Positions 36,078-47,199 of a DNA stretch of 64,000 nt are shown here, piece after piece (position 1 is the stretch's first letter; each line of letters starts with the position of its first letter). A program made the position numbers and the translations under genes. This stretch comes from Isoetes taiwanensis (lineage: Eukaryota > Streptophyta > Lycopodiopsida > Isoetales > Isoetaceae), in assembly GCA_021234155.1 (NCBI GenBank), contig JAJEKV010000075.1:2504522-2568521 (forward strand). The letters are read 5' to 3'. A model generated the notes under the pieces. It was given only the letters and a program-made list of their open reading frames with translations. It was not told the origin of the DNA and did no database searches.

Positions 36078-37462
36078 TAAACAAGGTTTAAAATGAAACA
36101 CACTTATTTAAGAAGTGCATTTGAAAGATTCCTTTATAAAAATTGAAAACTTGAAAAAAAAACATACAAAATAGGGAGCAAAATAGATTGTTAAGAATTA
36201 GCGCTCAAAACCCCCAAAAAGTAACATTTTTGAAGCCTTTTCATTTTTAAAAGAGGGCAAAAAAAAAAAAATGCTTGTTTTAAGGAGAGAGACATTAGTT
36301 TTGAAAACCCAATAAGTACTTATTGTTGAAAATAGAAGGAAATATAGTTTGTCTTTTGCAAGCTTAATATAAGTACTAATAAAATCAAACATATGAAAGA
36401 CAAAGAGTGTGAAATCATGGAGCAAGAAAGAGTTGTTCTAATTAAGCATTGTTGAAGAGACAAAGCTTTCTTTTTAAAAAATTTTCATCAAAATATATTA
36501 TAATTTTAGCACATAGTTTACAATGAAAGAAGTTTATAATTCGTCTCAGATAAACGATACTTGAGGTGGCTCTTCCCAAATTAATACGTGACTCTCGCAC
36601 TCTTAGGATCCTGGTTTTGAGGACACAATAGCTGAGACGCCACTGATTCCAATCCTATTGGCGCAGACAGCCCCAAGACAGCTCCGTGTCGACAAACTCC
36701 ACCTCCTCGCTTTTTCTCCCCGTGAATAGGAGGCTAGATTTCTATATAAGTGCCTTTAACATTGCCAAAGACCGCTTTTGTTCTCCCGCTCGCTTTCATC
36801 AGAAAGGATTCACAAGAGCTTATCCCCGGTCCCCGATGAAACTTATTTTATTAGGGTCTATGTCGACAGAGACAACATTGCGCCGCTTAAGGGGCAAATT
36901 GCTGTGGTGCCTCGCTCCAGAAAAGCATCCAAAATCCAAATACCGGGCGAAAACCACCGTGATTAAGTTATTAATAAGCCTGCGGGTTTCTCGATAATGG
37001 GACACCACAACGCCTTTGTCTCTGTGGTCTCTTAACTTTTGCGTAACAGCCCGGCACCGAAAAGCATTGCGGTGGAGGGATCTTCTCATTCTCAGATATT
37101 GAAATGAGCCATGGTCTTTTACGCCCGTAATAGTAAAACCTATATGGAAATGCTCAAAACAGCTCACAAGCGCTGACCACCACCATGACCCTTTGACGCT
37201 CGCTTTTAGCCCCCGCCAAACAATACATCAATTAAAAAAATTAGTAGGAAGAAAAACAATAAAAATAAGTTAGCCCAAAGGGTGTGGAGGTATAAATTTA
37301 TACCATTTGCCTTGTCAGATAAATTTATACCACGGCCATGTCGTCAGATGAATTTATACGAAGGTTGCTTTTTGTTGGTAAACTTATACCACGATTGATC
37401 CATCCGTATGAATTTAAACCTTAAGGCAACTGTGGTATAAATTTATACCATGGAGTTACAGT
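36078..37462 (+). mobile_element. Left arm of a 5.5 kb inverted-repeat element
   Basis: The arm matches the reverse complement of 40,160-41,546 over about 1.4 kb. From the outer end inward the shared landmarks are AACAAGGTTTAAAATGAAA, AATAGGGAGCAAAATAGATT, CAAAGAGTGTGAAATCATGG, AAAGGATTCACAAGAGCTTA, ATAATGGGACACCAC and a palindrome cluster at the inner end. By eye roughly three-quarters of positions agree, with small gaps. A 104-codon frame (36,686-36,997) partly agrees with the other arm but has no known domain. Long arms suit a Mutator-like or other long-TIR DNA transposon, but no transposase was identified and target-site duplications could not be assigned. Two independent copies inserted head-to-head remain possible. 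Confidence 0.7.
37289..37450. repeat. Palindrome cluster 1 (TGGTATAAATTTATACCA)
   Basis: A perfect 16 bp core GGTATAAATTTATACC sits at 37,289-37,304 and a perfect 18 bp palindrome at 37,433-37,450. Four diverged copies lie between (near 37,319, 37,349, 37,378 and 37,407), at about 30 bp intervals. The spacing and dyad symmetry are what one expects of binding sites for a dimeric protein. Confidence 0.88.
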
Positions 37463-37474
37463 AAATAGAAAAGC

Positions 37475-38770
37475 AATAATTTTTTTTTGAAGAACTGTGT
37501 CATCAATATATTAAAAGAATGGTAATGTTACAAAGCAAGTGAGGAGGAAGGAGAACTCCCCAAAAGAGACAAATATACCTCGACACTCCACAACAAACTC
37601 ACGTAAAAACTGCAACTCTATTGTCAGACAAACCGACCATCACCATCTACAACACCTAAGAAGTCCCGCCAAATGGCAAACTTCCGCCTACTACTCCCCG
37701 GAACACCGTAAAAGCTTTGAAATAGCTTGTACATGAGTCGAGGAATCGAGAGGCCGCGCAGTCAATCCCCTAAAAGATCCACAACCGCCTTCCAAATCAG
37801 CTACACCAACCAAGCCACGCGACAGATGCAAGGCTTGTCGCCGCAAGAGCCGCACCACCAGATACACATGAAGTAGCAATCACCGGCTAGTCAATCTCAC
37901 CAAATGTCCCAACCCAATCCTGTGCAGCCTCAAGCAAGTGAGGGCATAAAACCGCATAATGCTCCACAGCCTCATGATGAAGGCCACAACAAGGGCGCAG
38001 AGGGCTCACACCCGCCTAAACCGACTCACAAGGGCATTCACCCTGACACAAATGTGCATCACCCGCCACGTAAGCACCCTAACTTTCGGGGGAAGTGAGC
38101 TCCATGTCCACGCCCAAACCGAAGCCATCGAGAACCCTAAGCCGCAGACCGCTGTTCGGCGGGGCAAAGGTGTCATGAATGGCCAAAGACCCTAGTAAGA
38201 AGACCGCACAAAGCAAGAAGACACAACATCCGATGAACCTTCCAAACCCGCACCACCACATCATCCCGAGGGACTATAGGTATGTGTAGCGGAATACCCT
38301 CGCCACGTGTTCCCGTGATAGCCCTACACAACGCCAGCGAAAGCGAGCTCAAAAGAACTCCCACGGGTAAGCTAGCTGACCACCCCAATACCAATCCTCC
38401 AAGGTGAGCACAAAGCTCGCCTCCAACGGCCCTCAAGGCCGAGCAGCATGCACAAGGGGCAAAGAAGGGCAAGTGCGCTAGGGGTAGAGGAACCCACAAG
38501 AAAGGAGAAGAGTGGTGATAAACCGAGGCATAATCTAGCTAGAAGAGCACACACACATGATCCCAAGCCCGCAACACTCCTGTGGAGAAAAGGGATGCAT
38601 GTGGGAAAGGCCGAGACCATACAACAAAGGCCCAAGGCAACTCCACATGCACAGACGGCTTCTCGAACGCCACACAATGGCGAAGAGATCGCGAATAATA
38701 AATGGGCCAAGCAGAGAAGATGCTCCATCCCCGCAGTAATGCTAATAAATTTAAAGCTTACCAAACGCTA
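37475..38770 (-). mobile_element. LINE 3' fragment, antisense
   Basis: Read on the minus strand the segment ends CATTCTTTTAATATATTGA then CAGTTCTTCAAAAAAAAA (37,505-37,477), the usual end of plant L1-type LINEs with a short poly-A. Upstream is GC-rich sequence without a recognisable reverse transcriptase; long hydrophobic open frames on this strand (38,173-38,764) have no domain. The insertion lies just inside the left arm. The 5' limit at about 38,770 is approximate. Confidence 0.5.
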
Positions 38771-39235
38771 GCTGGGTTTGCCGCATGCATCGCCCCATAG
38801 GTTTAAGCACCGACATCGCCCAAGCAGGTCGGAATGAAAAACGATAACCTCCAAATTTTGTCGATATCGTGACTGTGGATAGGTTCTCAGACGCATAAAA
38901 ATTATTTTTCCGATGTATAAAGTCCAAAAATATGTATTTTAGGTTAAATATGTATTTTTTGTATTTTTAACCTACCGGCCGGAAAAAAATTTTTTTGCGT
39001 AGTTTAAACCTTCAGCTTTCGCTTTTACGCAAACTTTTTTCGCAGAAGACGCTGAACTTAACTTAAAAATCGCGATAAGCAAAACCTTCATTTGCTTACG
39101 CCAAAAAGTTTTTAAGTTTTTCGCTTACGCCAAATTCAAATCTTTTTTTTTTTTTTCGAATTTTTTTTCACAGAAGTTAAATCTTCTTCACAGTTTTAAA
39201 TAGCTTATTTTCAAGACGCTGAAAAAAAAAAAAAA
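38771..39235. other. Low-complexity spacer
   Basis: AT-rich sequence with A and T runs and a repeated CGCTTACGCCAAA phrase near 39,090-39,130. It separates the two antisense LINE ends. No gene. Confidence 0.5.
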
Positions 39236-39640
39236 AAAAAAGGAAATGCCAATTTTTTTTTATTTATTTTTATTTTTTTTTGAAGGACTAACAAAAGTTT
39301 ATTAATGAGCAAGAATAAGTACAAAATGAATATTTTCATCTAGTTGTGTAAACACAAGAAGATGCCGCCGAACACGAGCCCATACACCATGTGCTTACCC
39401 ATACTAGATAAGTAAAAGGAGATAAGGTCCGCTTAAGAGTCTAACCGCACTCAATCTGTATGGCGGCCAAACCGGATATAATTACCTAATCTCGTGAGAG
39501 TTTGAAGATGTAACTTGGTCCTTCGACAAGACAAGATATCTTCAAACAGCCTAGAGGACCGAGGAGTGCAAGCTTTTGTACCCAAGTTGCACCACAGATA
39601 GTATCATCGAGAGCACGCCGTAACTTCTGGTCGGGTAGGT
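39236..39640 (-). mobile_element. Second LINE 3' end, antisense
   Basis: On the minus strand the sequence TTGCTCATTAATAAACTTTT runs into TTAGTCCTTCAAAAAAAAAA, then a mixed A/T tail (39,320-39,236). The form CCTTCAAAAAAA is the same kind of LINE end as at 37,477 and 46,450. Only about 300-400 bp of body is present and no coding part is recognisable. Confidence 0.5.
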
Positions 39641-40159
39641 TTTGCATAAAATATGTTCTCGCCTATGTGCCTTTGTCTCACATTATTCTTACAGAACAAG
39701 AAGAAGGGGCTACCAACCGATTCCTAAACCTGGTTCAGAGGGGCCAAGGAGGAGAGGCAAAGGCTTAAGGCAATTGAACAGGGTAAAGAGGTTGCCACTT
39801 CCAGTTTTGACACTACTTACGAGAGATTTACTACATTTAATCAGACGCCCAAAGACAGTGGTTGTTCAGGTGACCGCACAAGATTGGGGACTCTTTTAGA
39901 CAAAACAAAATTTTACATTATGCATTGCGATATTCCTTATGGCTTCAAAATCAAGGATAGCGCTTTTGACGAGGAGGCTTTCACCGCGCAAGTCCGCTTT
40001 TCTTGATGGCCTAAAAGAAGTCACGACATCCGAAAACCGAGGGTCATTATTTTTCATTCCGACCGCAGACGCATGCCTGCTTAAACCTATGGGAGCCGCC
40101 TCAAGTAACGCCGGGCTTCAAAATCAAGCTTGGTAAGCTTTTTTACATTTAACGCTTTT
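39641..40159 (+). other. Coding-like inner spacer, unrecognised
   Basis: After a stop near 39,722 a + strand frame stays open to about 40,005 (about 94 codons). It reads EERQRLKAIEQGKEV, YERFTTFNQTPKDSG and then PYGFKIKDSAFDEEAFTAQV. The composition looks like protein, and it lies between the arms, where a transposon gene would be expected. I do not recognise the family, and no start codon or catalytic motif is visible. Confidence 0.3.
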
Positions 40160-41546
40160 TTTTTTACATTAACCCTAGGTATAAATTTATACCACATCCG
40201 CCTTTTAAGGTTTGAATTTTAAAGGCCGAACAACCATGGTATAAATTTATACAAATAGTAATGTTCAGATAAATTTATACAAATTGTCACCGTATAAATT
40301 TATACAAAGAAGGAAACCGCGGGTATAAGTTTATACCACCATACCACCGGGTAACTTATTTTCCTTGTTTTCTTTTCTACTAATTTTTATTGTCGCTTTG
40401 CTTGGCGTGCTTAAAACAAACGCCAAGGGTCATGGTGGTGGTCCGCGCTAGTGAGTTGTTTTGAGCATTTTCATATAGGTTTTACAAATACGGACACCAA
40501 AAACCATGGTTCATTTCAACACGCCAGAATGAGAAGACCTCCCCCGCAATGCATTTCGCCCCAACCGTTCTAAGTTAAGAGACCCACAAATGGCAAGGCG
40601 TGGTGTCCCATTATCGGGGCCACAAATGCTTATTAATAATTTGATACAAAGGGTTTTCTCCTCGAGATTGATCTTAGATGCCTTTTCCGATCGTGCACCA
40701 CAGCCAGCTTTTAAGCAGGGCCGCAATGTCGCCTCACCGACATAGACCCGTGATAAAGTAAGTTTCATCAGACCGTGATAAGCTCTTGTGAATCCTTTCC
40801 GATGAAAACGAGGAACCGAGCAAGAACGGTGCTAGCGATGCTAAGGGCACTTACACGTAAATCCAGCCCCACTTACAGAAAGAAAAGATGAGGAGGTGGA
40901 GTTCGCCGACTTAGAGCCCTGCGGGTGCCCGAGCCGCAGAAACAAACTCGCACTGCGCTATTGGAATCAGAAGCAGGCCTCGCTATCATACCCTCACAAG
41001 AGTCGATCCTAAGGGGTACGAGTCCCGTGGACCGAAGAACCACCTCCTCCACCGGCTTGTATAAATTTATACACCAAGATTACAAACTAACTTTCATTGT
41101 AAACTATGTGCTAAGAAATATAACATATTTTGATGATGATTTTAATCAAAAGCTTTGTCTCTTCAACAAGGCTTAATTAGAGCAACTCTTTTTCTTGCTC
41201 CATGATTTCACACTCTTTGTCTCTCCCTATGTTTAATTTTCTTAGTACTTATATTAAGCTTGCAAAAAGACAAACTATACTTCCTTCTATTTTCAAAGAA
41301 TAAATACTTATTCAAATTTTAAATTTAATGTCTCCCTCCCTCAAAACAAGCTTTTTTTTTTTCCTCCTTTTAAAAATGAAAAGGCTTCAAAAATGTTGCT
41401 TTTTGGGGTATTTCAATGCTAATTGCTTAATAATCTATTTTGCTCCCTATTTTGTCTCTGCTTTTTTTTTCAAGTTTCCAATTTTTATAAAGGGATTTTT
41501 CAAACGCTTCTTAAATAAGTGCGCTTTCATTTTAAACCTTGTTTAG
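40160..41546 (-). mobile_element. Right arm of the 5.5 kb inverted-repeat element
   Basis: This is the reverse-complement partner of 36,078-37,462. The minus strand carries an 85-codon frame (40,768-40,511) starting MKLTLSRVYVGEATLR that partly parallels the frame in the left arm (MKLILLGSMSTETTLR). The parallel includes KLLIS and GTPRLA, so a short exon may have been conserved in both arms. The arm holds a palindrome cluster at its inner end and one further copy of the palindrome at 41,059-41,072. The left arm shows only a damaged trace at the matching position (CAGATAAACGATAC, about 36,547). Confidence 0.7.
40178..40338. repeat. Palindrome cluster 2
   Basis: Copies at 40,178-40,193 (perfect core), 40,238-40,252, about 40,266-40,280, 40,292-40,305 and 40,322-40,337 (one central change). 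The mean spacing is near 30 bp, matching cluster 1. Confidence 0.88.
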
Positions 41547-42300
41547 TGCAATCACCCGAACCACCTTGTACAAGCAAATTCCGATCAAACATTGTAAATC
41601 TTTCATAGCTAGTGTCAAAACCGGCCGGGCCAACTTTTTTTCCCCTCAATGGCCTTAAGTCTCCGCTTTCCTCTTGGCCCTACGAACCAGTTCAAAAGCT
41701 CGGCCGGTAGCCCTTTCTTCTTGTTCTCAGAAGAGAACAAGAGACAAAGGCACAAAGACAAAACATGTTTTCTCGCGAAACTTACCCACCCAATCGGTTA
41801 ATCAAGGTGGTCCCCGATTGTACCGCCTCGGTCGCATAAACTGGTAAAGAAGCTTGCACCCTCCCGCCTTCTAAGTTTAGTTGTTTTCATTAGTTCCGAC
41901 CGGCAGTGACAATGTCTTTTCGACCGCAAAAGGAAAGAGGTTGTAAGATCTAAGTGAGGAATAAAGAACATAGTACAAAAGGCTTACGCTTTTAGCTTCC
42001 TTGGCCATTTCATCCGCAGTAAATTCCTTGGCCATAACCTTCTCCAGTGAGACGCATTTAAAAATTTCTTTTTGCTTTTTAGATCCCCGTGAATGAGTCC
42101 GGGCACAATGCTCATGTTTTTCTATTTTCCTTCAATATTTTTTTTTTGGTTTCCTTCCTGGGAGCTTTTCAGCTTGTTCTTTAAGCTCACCATCTTGAAG
42201 ATCCCAAACCCGTAATGGTCGGTCAAATAATTTAGTGTTGAGTAGCGTGAATCTTGAAAGCCTAACCTTTGAAAGTGTGGCTTCGCTTTTAATTATGCCG
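41547..42300. other. Stretch beside the inverted-repeat element
   Basis: No gene recognised. It is C- and CG-richer than the flanks in places. It lies between the right arm and a third palindrome cluster, so it may be part of a related element copy. Confidence 0.35.
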
Positions 42301-42309
42301 AGCCAAGGC

Positions 42310-42500
42310 ATTCAGATAATTTTATACCCATCCAAGGCACGGTAGATAATTTATACCGAGCCAAGGCTCGTGATAGGGCTCCAAGATAAATTTATACCGT
42401 ATGCTTGTATCGGTATAAATTTATACCATGTCTATACTCGGTTAAGGCACGGTGATAAATTTATACCGAGCCCCGCTTTCAAGGTTGGTATAAGTTTATA
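42310..42500. repeat. Palindrome cluster 3, outside the arms
   Basis: At least six copies, including a perfect core at 42,412-42,427 and GATAAATTTATACC forms near 42,384 and 42,452. Many are followed by CGAGCC, and the phrase GAGCCAAGGC recurs between them. About 770 bp of unrelated sequence separates it from the right arm, so it is likely the remains of a further copy of the same family. Confidence 0.82.
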
Positions 42501-42554
42501 CAAATTGAGGCCATCGCGACAGCTTCAATTCGCATTAAACATACTAAAAGATAA

Positions 42555-43840
42555 TTAAAAGTTTTACTTACTTGACCATCTCGAAGGCAAGTCGAAGTAA
42601 TTGTCGATCGCTTACGTACCATTATAGGCTTCTTTATCTAATCGAAATCCAAGGCAAAGACTATGTGACACAAGCTTCTCGGCTCTTGGAGCTTGTTCTT
42701 TTGCTTCTAAAGTCCTCCCATGCATTTGTTTGAACTCCACGCCGGTGCATAAAGCTTTGATCTTGTCTATCGTGCTCATTTTTATCCAAGTCATTGTCGA
42801 TTGTGACTCACTACTAATGACCTTTTTAGCTTCTTCGGGTCAGCCCCCACGTAGATATGTGCTTCCACGCCTTCCGCACTTCATTACGGCTTTCTTCTTG
42901 TGAAAAGTTCTTTTCTTTGCTTTATAAACTATGTGTGCCTCCAAGAACATAATAGGTGTAATCTTCAAATATGCCTTCCTATAATCTTTTAATTGGTTGC
43001 ACCGACTTCGCCTACCATCACAACTAGTGGCTTACACATGGGCATGAGGATTCCTTCTCATTCTTTTGCTTGAGGATAGCCACATGTGCCGCTGACATAT
43101 TTTCTTTGACCAAGCACTCGACCCCATCTTCATTTTTGGTGGCCTCTTAATCGCAAGTCAAAGAGATGGTTTGCTTCAGTCATGCTCTAACCACTTTGGG
43201 GAGGCAGATGCTTTATGGTGGCCTCGCTTTTTTTCGCAACGGACATGTTGCAAGCTTCATTACAAGGTCAAGACCGCATATCAACTCGCCATCTAGGCCA
43301 ACTCTCCCGTGTTTGAGAATCAAGAGGAACATGTAGAGATAATGGCTAGCTCGATGAAGATGACAGAGTCATGTACACCGCCCCGCACGCACGGCACAAC
43401 AAGTTGCTCGAGTATCCGGGTTCGCCTCGAGATTCGGGGAGAATGCTCATAGCGTCCCACCGATAATGATGAACTGGAAGCCATTCTCGCTAGCTAAAGT
43501 AATCGGAGGTAACAAGAGGGGATGGAATTCCCACCAATTAAAAGTGCAATCGATGAGAACAAATGCCGCCAATGCTTTCAAAGTGGGAGTTATACTTTGA
43601 GACGGTAAGAACAAGAGTGGAAAGAGAGCAAAGTCCAAAGCAAACACCGCCGTCATAGATCTAGCTGGCGTAAAGGTTCTTTTTAAATGCAAGATGTGAT
43701 GATACTTTTTACCTTCCTTCAAAATGATGGTTCCAGCCACAAAGTTTCCGGAGATGCTAAATCTTTTGGGGTGCATCGAGTCCATTTGAATAAAAGTAAA
43801 AGCACAATTATCCCGCAACTGAGGGAAGACGAGATCCATG
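42555..43840 (-). other. Possible decayed minus-strand gene, unrecognised
   Basis: Minus-strand frames remain fairly open through 43,839-43,447 (130 codons) and 43,150-42,570, with pieces such as GVECLVKENMSAAHVAILKQ, EGIFEDYTYYVLGGTHS and EESRNEVRKAWKHIS in consecutive order, broken by stops. This could be a transposon gene associated with palindrome cluster 3, which lies just downstream. No catalytic motif is visible and I do not recognise the family. Confidence 0.25.
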
Positions 43841-44689
43841 GAATAAAGGTCACAGTCACAAAACCGCCACCAAATTACTTGGCTTACCTTTGGCGCTAAT
43901 ATGAATCAAGTGTGGTTATGGGATCCCATAGTCAATAGGATGAGGAAAAAAATACAAATGTATCCTAAATCCCTTTCCCTTGCGTGAAGAGTCGAGATTG
44001 TTAATAGTGTGATTGCAAGTACACACATTTTTTTTCTTCAGCCCATCATTGCCGATAAATCCTCCTATAGGAAGCTAGAATCAGCCATGAGGGATTATAT
44101 CCGCAAGGTGCCGAATGGTCTCCCCGGAGTAACTGACCGCCTAGGAAAGAAGGAGGTCCGGGCCGCAAAGACCTTTTTGTCCAAGCACAAGCCCCCCAAA
44201 AGAAAGCTAGTCCGAGATCTTTAATGTTCATCGCCCTCTCCAGTTCTTTGAAATTGGTAAAGCAATCGGGGGTTACATCTCTAGAAGGGTCTCCTTCACT
44301 CCTCATCATCTTCCCCGACCAAATTTCTTTCAACTTAAAAGCTGCCCCGTGCACATCCAAAATTTTGAGAAGAATTCTCCTCAGATGGAACCAAGCATCT
44401 CCCCGCCGTGAGCTCCGGCCTTTGACTTCTCTAGTAATAATTTTAGTTTCTTCTGGCATCAGGACCTGACCGAGGAAGAGGAGGGATGTTTAGCCCTTAA
44501 ACATCCTCTTAAGTATAAGGAATGGTGCTATGCAGATCTGCATACCATTGGTTCCATGAAAAATGGTGACAAATGGAAAGATTGGGGAGACCTCACCTCA
44601 ATCCCCGCCTCGACACCTGATACAAACAAAACATCTATGCCACTCTAACCCGAAACCCGCTTGACAAGCAAATGAAGCTCTAATTGACC
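43841..44689. other. Stretch with overlapping open frames, unrecognised
   Basis: Open frames run on both strands (44,009-44,224 +, 44,046-44,459 -, 44,224-44,469 +). The + strand pieces could belong to the LINE that follows, but nothing matches a known LINE motif. Confidence 0.3.
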
Positions 44690-46465
44690 CGTGGTGGGCG
44701 CCCATATAAGGTTTCTAAAATTTATAGTATGCTTTTTGGATAGGTCTCAATTAAAAGTGAGCAGAGCTTGGAATTGCCAACAGGATCTTGCTATTGAAAT
44801 CATAAGACAGGGGTGGAAACTTCAATGTGCTAGCAAAATCGGGCTCTTTAGATGGTTACTGCTGAACAAAAGTTTAAAAACAAATGGTTTCAGAGCCCAA
44901 TTCAACAATCGAATTCTGATTTATGTCCAATGGGTCGGGCTCCACGTAAAACAAATTCACACGCCTTCCTCTGGCCCTTGGCTTTTTTTGGCAAAGGGAT
45001 TCAACCTCCTCGTGCAACATACTCCTATTGATGAGGCTTCCTTTGCTACAATACTTAAATCAGAATTCTTTCAAAGGAACCATTCGGATCCTTTCTTTGC
45101 CGGGCCATATGGAAACATAGAAATGAAGTTGCTATCTCCGATCGGCCCCAAGTCCAATAAACTCAAAGCTTCCTTTCGTGTCCTCCTAGCTGAAGCTGCC
45201 ATGGCTCATAAGGCAAAAGCAGTGGCTTGAATTATGACAGACACGGGATTCCTTTAGGAAACTTCAATGGTTTCTTCTCAGTTTTTCACTTTGCTCTTTA
45301 ATGATGTGGATTCTTTGTTTGACGTGAGCTTCACCGAGGAGGCACCATGAGGGAGGACATGCCCGCGAGGTTGATCCTCGTTATCGTTTCTTTATTAGGG
45401 ATTTTTGAGATCATAAAAGGCCTTCTAAGAACCGCCGACTAAGTTATATGGACTACCAATCAAAAACGTAACCGTATCCAGCCGGTAAAATAGCTATAAT
45501 TAACTCAATGGATCACATTTTCTAGCATAAGTGTTGATAGAAAAGTCCAAATGAGTTCTCGCTTATGCAATAGATAGATCTCATTGAGATCTTCCCAACC
45601 TTGAGTGGTTTGCATATCGCTTAGCCCCATAGGATAGTAAAAAATGGTAAAAACCATATTTTTTGGAGCTTTGACAATCATAAGTGGTTAAAATATGTGC
45701 AAAGCACCTAAGGTTAGAAAGATCTCAACGAGATCTATCTATTGCACTAAACGAGAGCTCATTTGGACTTTTCTATCAATAGTTATGCTAAAAAATGTGA
45801 TCCAAAGGAGTTAGTTATAATGTATTGCTTTTGCCGACCGACCTCGCCAGCTCGATTTCTGATTGGTAGTTCATTTATCTTCATTTGGCTTAGTTGGCAT
45901 GTTTTGAAGGCCCTTTTTTAATCTCAAAAAAACCCTAATGCTCGCCTTTGGAAACCATTGATGCACTTTTCCTCGCTTAAAATCGAGGTTATCACCGTGA
46001 TTACCTTTTACCCTACCGAATGATGAAGATCTCTGGAGGTTCATCCCGGAGATTAAACCTTACTTCCAAGCAAAGCTGAAAATTCATGAAGATGCTCGTG
46101 ATGCTTGGGTTATGTATCTCCTGGATTCAACAGGTTATGGGCCGAATGAACTTGACGACCTGATGCTTGTCCATACAGAGGAGGCCTTTGCTATAATCAA
46201 TCTCGAAGGGGTCCCTGATATTCTGTAAAATGTTGACCAGCTTTACAGACTTTCTCTATGCTCTGAACTATTTTTAAAAGTGCTTTTTCCTTTGTTTTGA
46301 GCGGGTATCCTTCCCCTAAAAAAGGTTTGTGGTGGTCCTCTAGCCATCACCATTTTTCCATTGCAAGGTTGATCCCTACAATGGTTTTTTTGTATGTATG
46401 ATCATGTAATTTTCTCATATACTAATACAATCTCTGCCGTTTCTTCAAAAAAAAAAAAAAAAAAG
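44690..46465 (+). mobile_element. LINE (L1-type) 3' end with poly-A, interrupted
   Basis: CASKIGLFRWLLLNKSLKTN (about 44,830-44,890) matches the zf-RVT region that follows the reverse transcriptase in plant LINEs. In a second frame RAIWKHRNEVAI (45,102-45,137) matches the conserved phrase near the end of ORF2. The element ends at TTTCTTCAAAAAAAA (46,441-46,465), a poly-A tail of about 17 bases. A foldback element splits it at 45,393-45,940. Frameshifts and stops show it is dead. The reverse transcriptase core and endonuclease are absent. Confidence 0.72.
45393..45940. mobile_element. Foldback element copy 1, 548 bp
   Basis: The ends are inverted: TATTAGGGATTTTTGAGAT on the left pairs with ATCTCAAAAAAACCCTAATG on the right. 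Almost the whole element is one large imperfect palindrome; for example, CTATTG..ATAGATAGATCTCATTGAGAT on one side pairs with ATCTCAACGAGATCTATCTA on the other. The centre is near 45,665. It has no coding capacity, so it must depend on another element's transposase. It sits inside the LINE, so it inserted later. Confidence 0.85.
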
Positions 46466-46467
46466 TA

Positions 46468-46733
46468 AAGGTTCTTGCACATGACTTTGTTTTGACTGCT
46501 GCTAATAAGTTACGTATGGTCACTCAAACTTTAATAAGGTCGGCATGTGGATTAGACAAACAACCTAGAAAGGTGGCCAAAAAAGATGATGATGAAGACT
46601 CACTTGTAGACAGTGAGGAAGAAGATCGCCGAAAGTACATCCAGCTTTGAGAGTGAAGCCGAGGATGAAGGCTCAAGTGATCGTGGATTAAATGAGTCTG
46701 AGGATGAGATGCATCCTGATATTGCTGCAAAAT
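46468..46733 (+). pseudogene. Acidic exon-like piece, unrecognised
   Basis: Directly after the LINE poly-A a + frame reads VLAHDFVLTAANKLRMVTQT, then a Lys/Asp/Glu stretch (KKDDDEDSLVDSEEEDRR). After one frameshift it continues ESEAEDEGSSDRGLNESEDE and ends IAAK at a good donor (AAT|GTAAGTT). Acidic linkers of this kind are common in nuclear proteins and in plant transposases. No family is recognised. The LINE may have inserted into this gene. Confidence 0.33.
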
Positions 46734-47199
46734 GTAAGTTTGTCCGATGACTCGAACATGTAAAGAACAGAAAGTGCAGGTGATGAGGGTTTGTCAAAAT
46801 GTCCTACTATTTTTTACAATTTTGTTCATAATTTTGTACAATTTTCACAACCTTGAATATATCACTTCCTTGTCACCTCTACTACCCTTGCTATTTTTTT
46901 ATTGCCCCTTTTTGCTACACTTTATATAAGTAACTATTTTTTGTTCTAAATTGGGAGGGATGAAAATTGCTATTTAAAAATTTTTGCATGGATGGTATGT
47001 TCAATCAACCCCAAAAAAGGGTACCTAAATTACCTAAATTGTCACATCTCATTTAAAAAAACCTTTAAAATGGACTTTTTAAGGAATTTTAGGGAATCTT
47101 TCAAAGATTCCTTTTGAAGTGCTTTGGAGCAAATAAGTGCTTCAATTTAAACTTTGTTATTATCCTAAAGATAATAGTAAGCACAAATTAAGTGTACCT
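46734..47199. other. Gene-free AT-rich stretch
   Basis: No gene recognised. It lies beyond the C-terminal end of the transposase remnant that runs on the minus strand; I looked for a terminal inverted repeat and could not fix one. Confidence 0.4.

Noticed and set aside
37289-37450. Regular spaced repeats considered as a CRISPR array.
   Set aside because: The repeats are AT-rich palindromes with variable copies, spacers of about 14-20 bp, no cas genes, and the host is a plant.
38173-38764. Long minus-strand open frames of hydrophobic sequence.
   Set aside because: They lie in the GC-rich non-coding body of an antisense LINE 3' end and have no domain.
43447-43839. A 130-codon minus-strand frame considered as a retroviral-type protease or transposase.
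   Set aside because: No D(T/S)G motif or DDE motif is visible; kept only as an unrecognised stretch.
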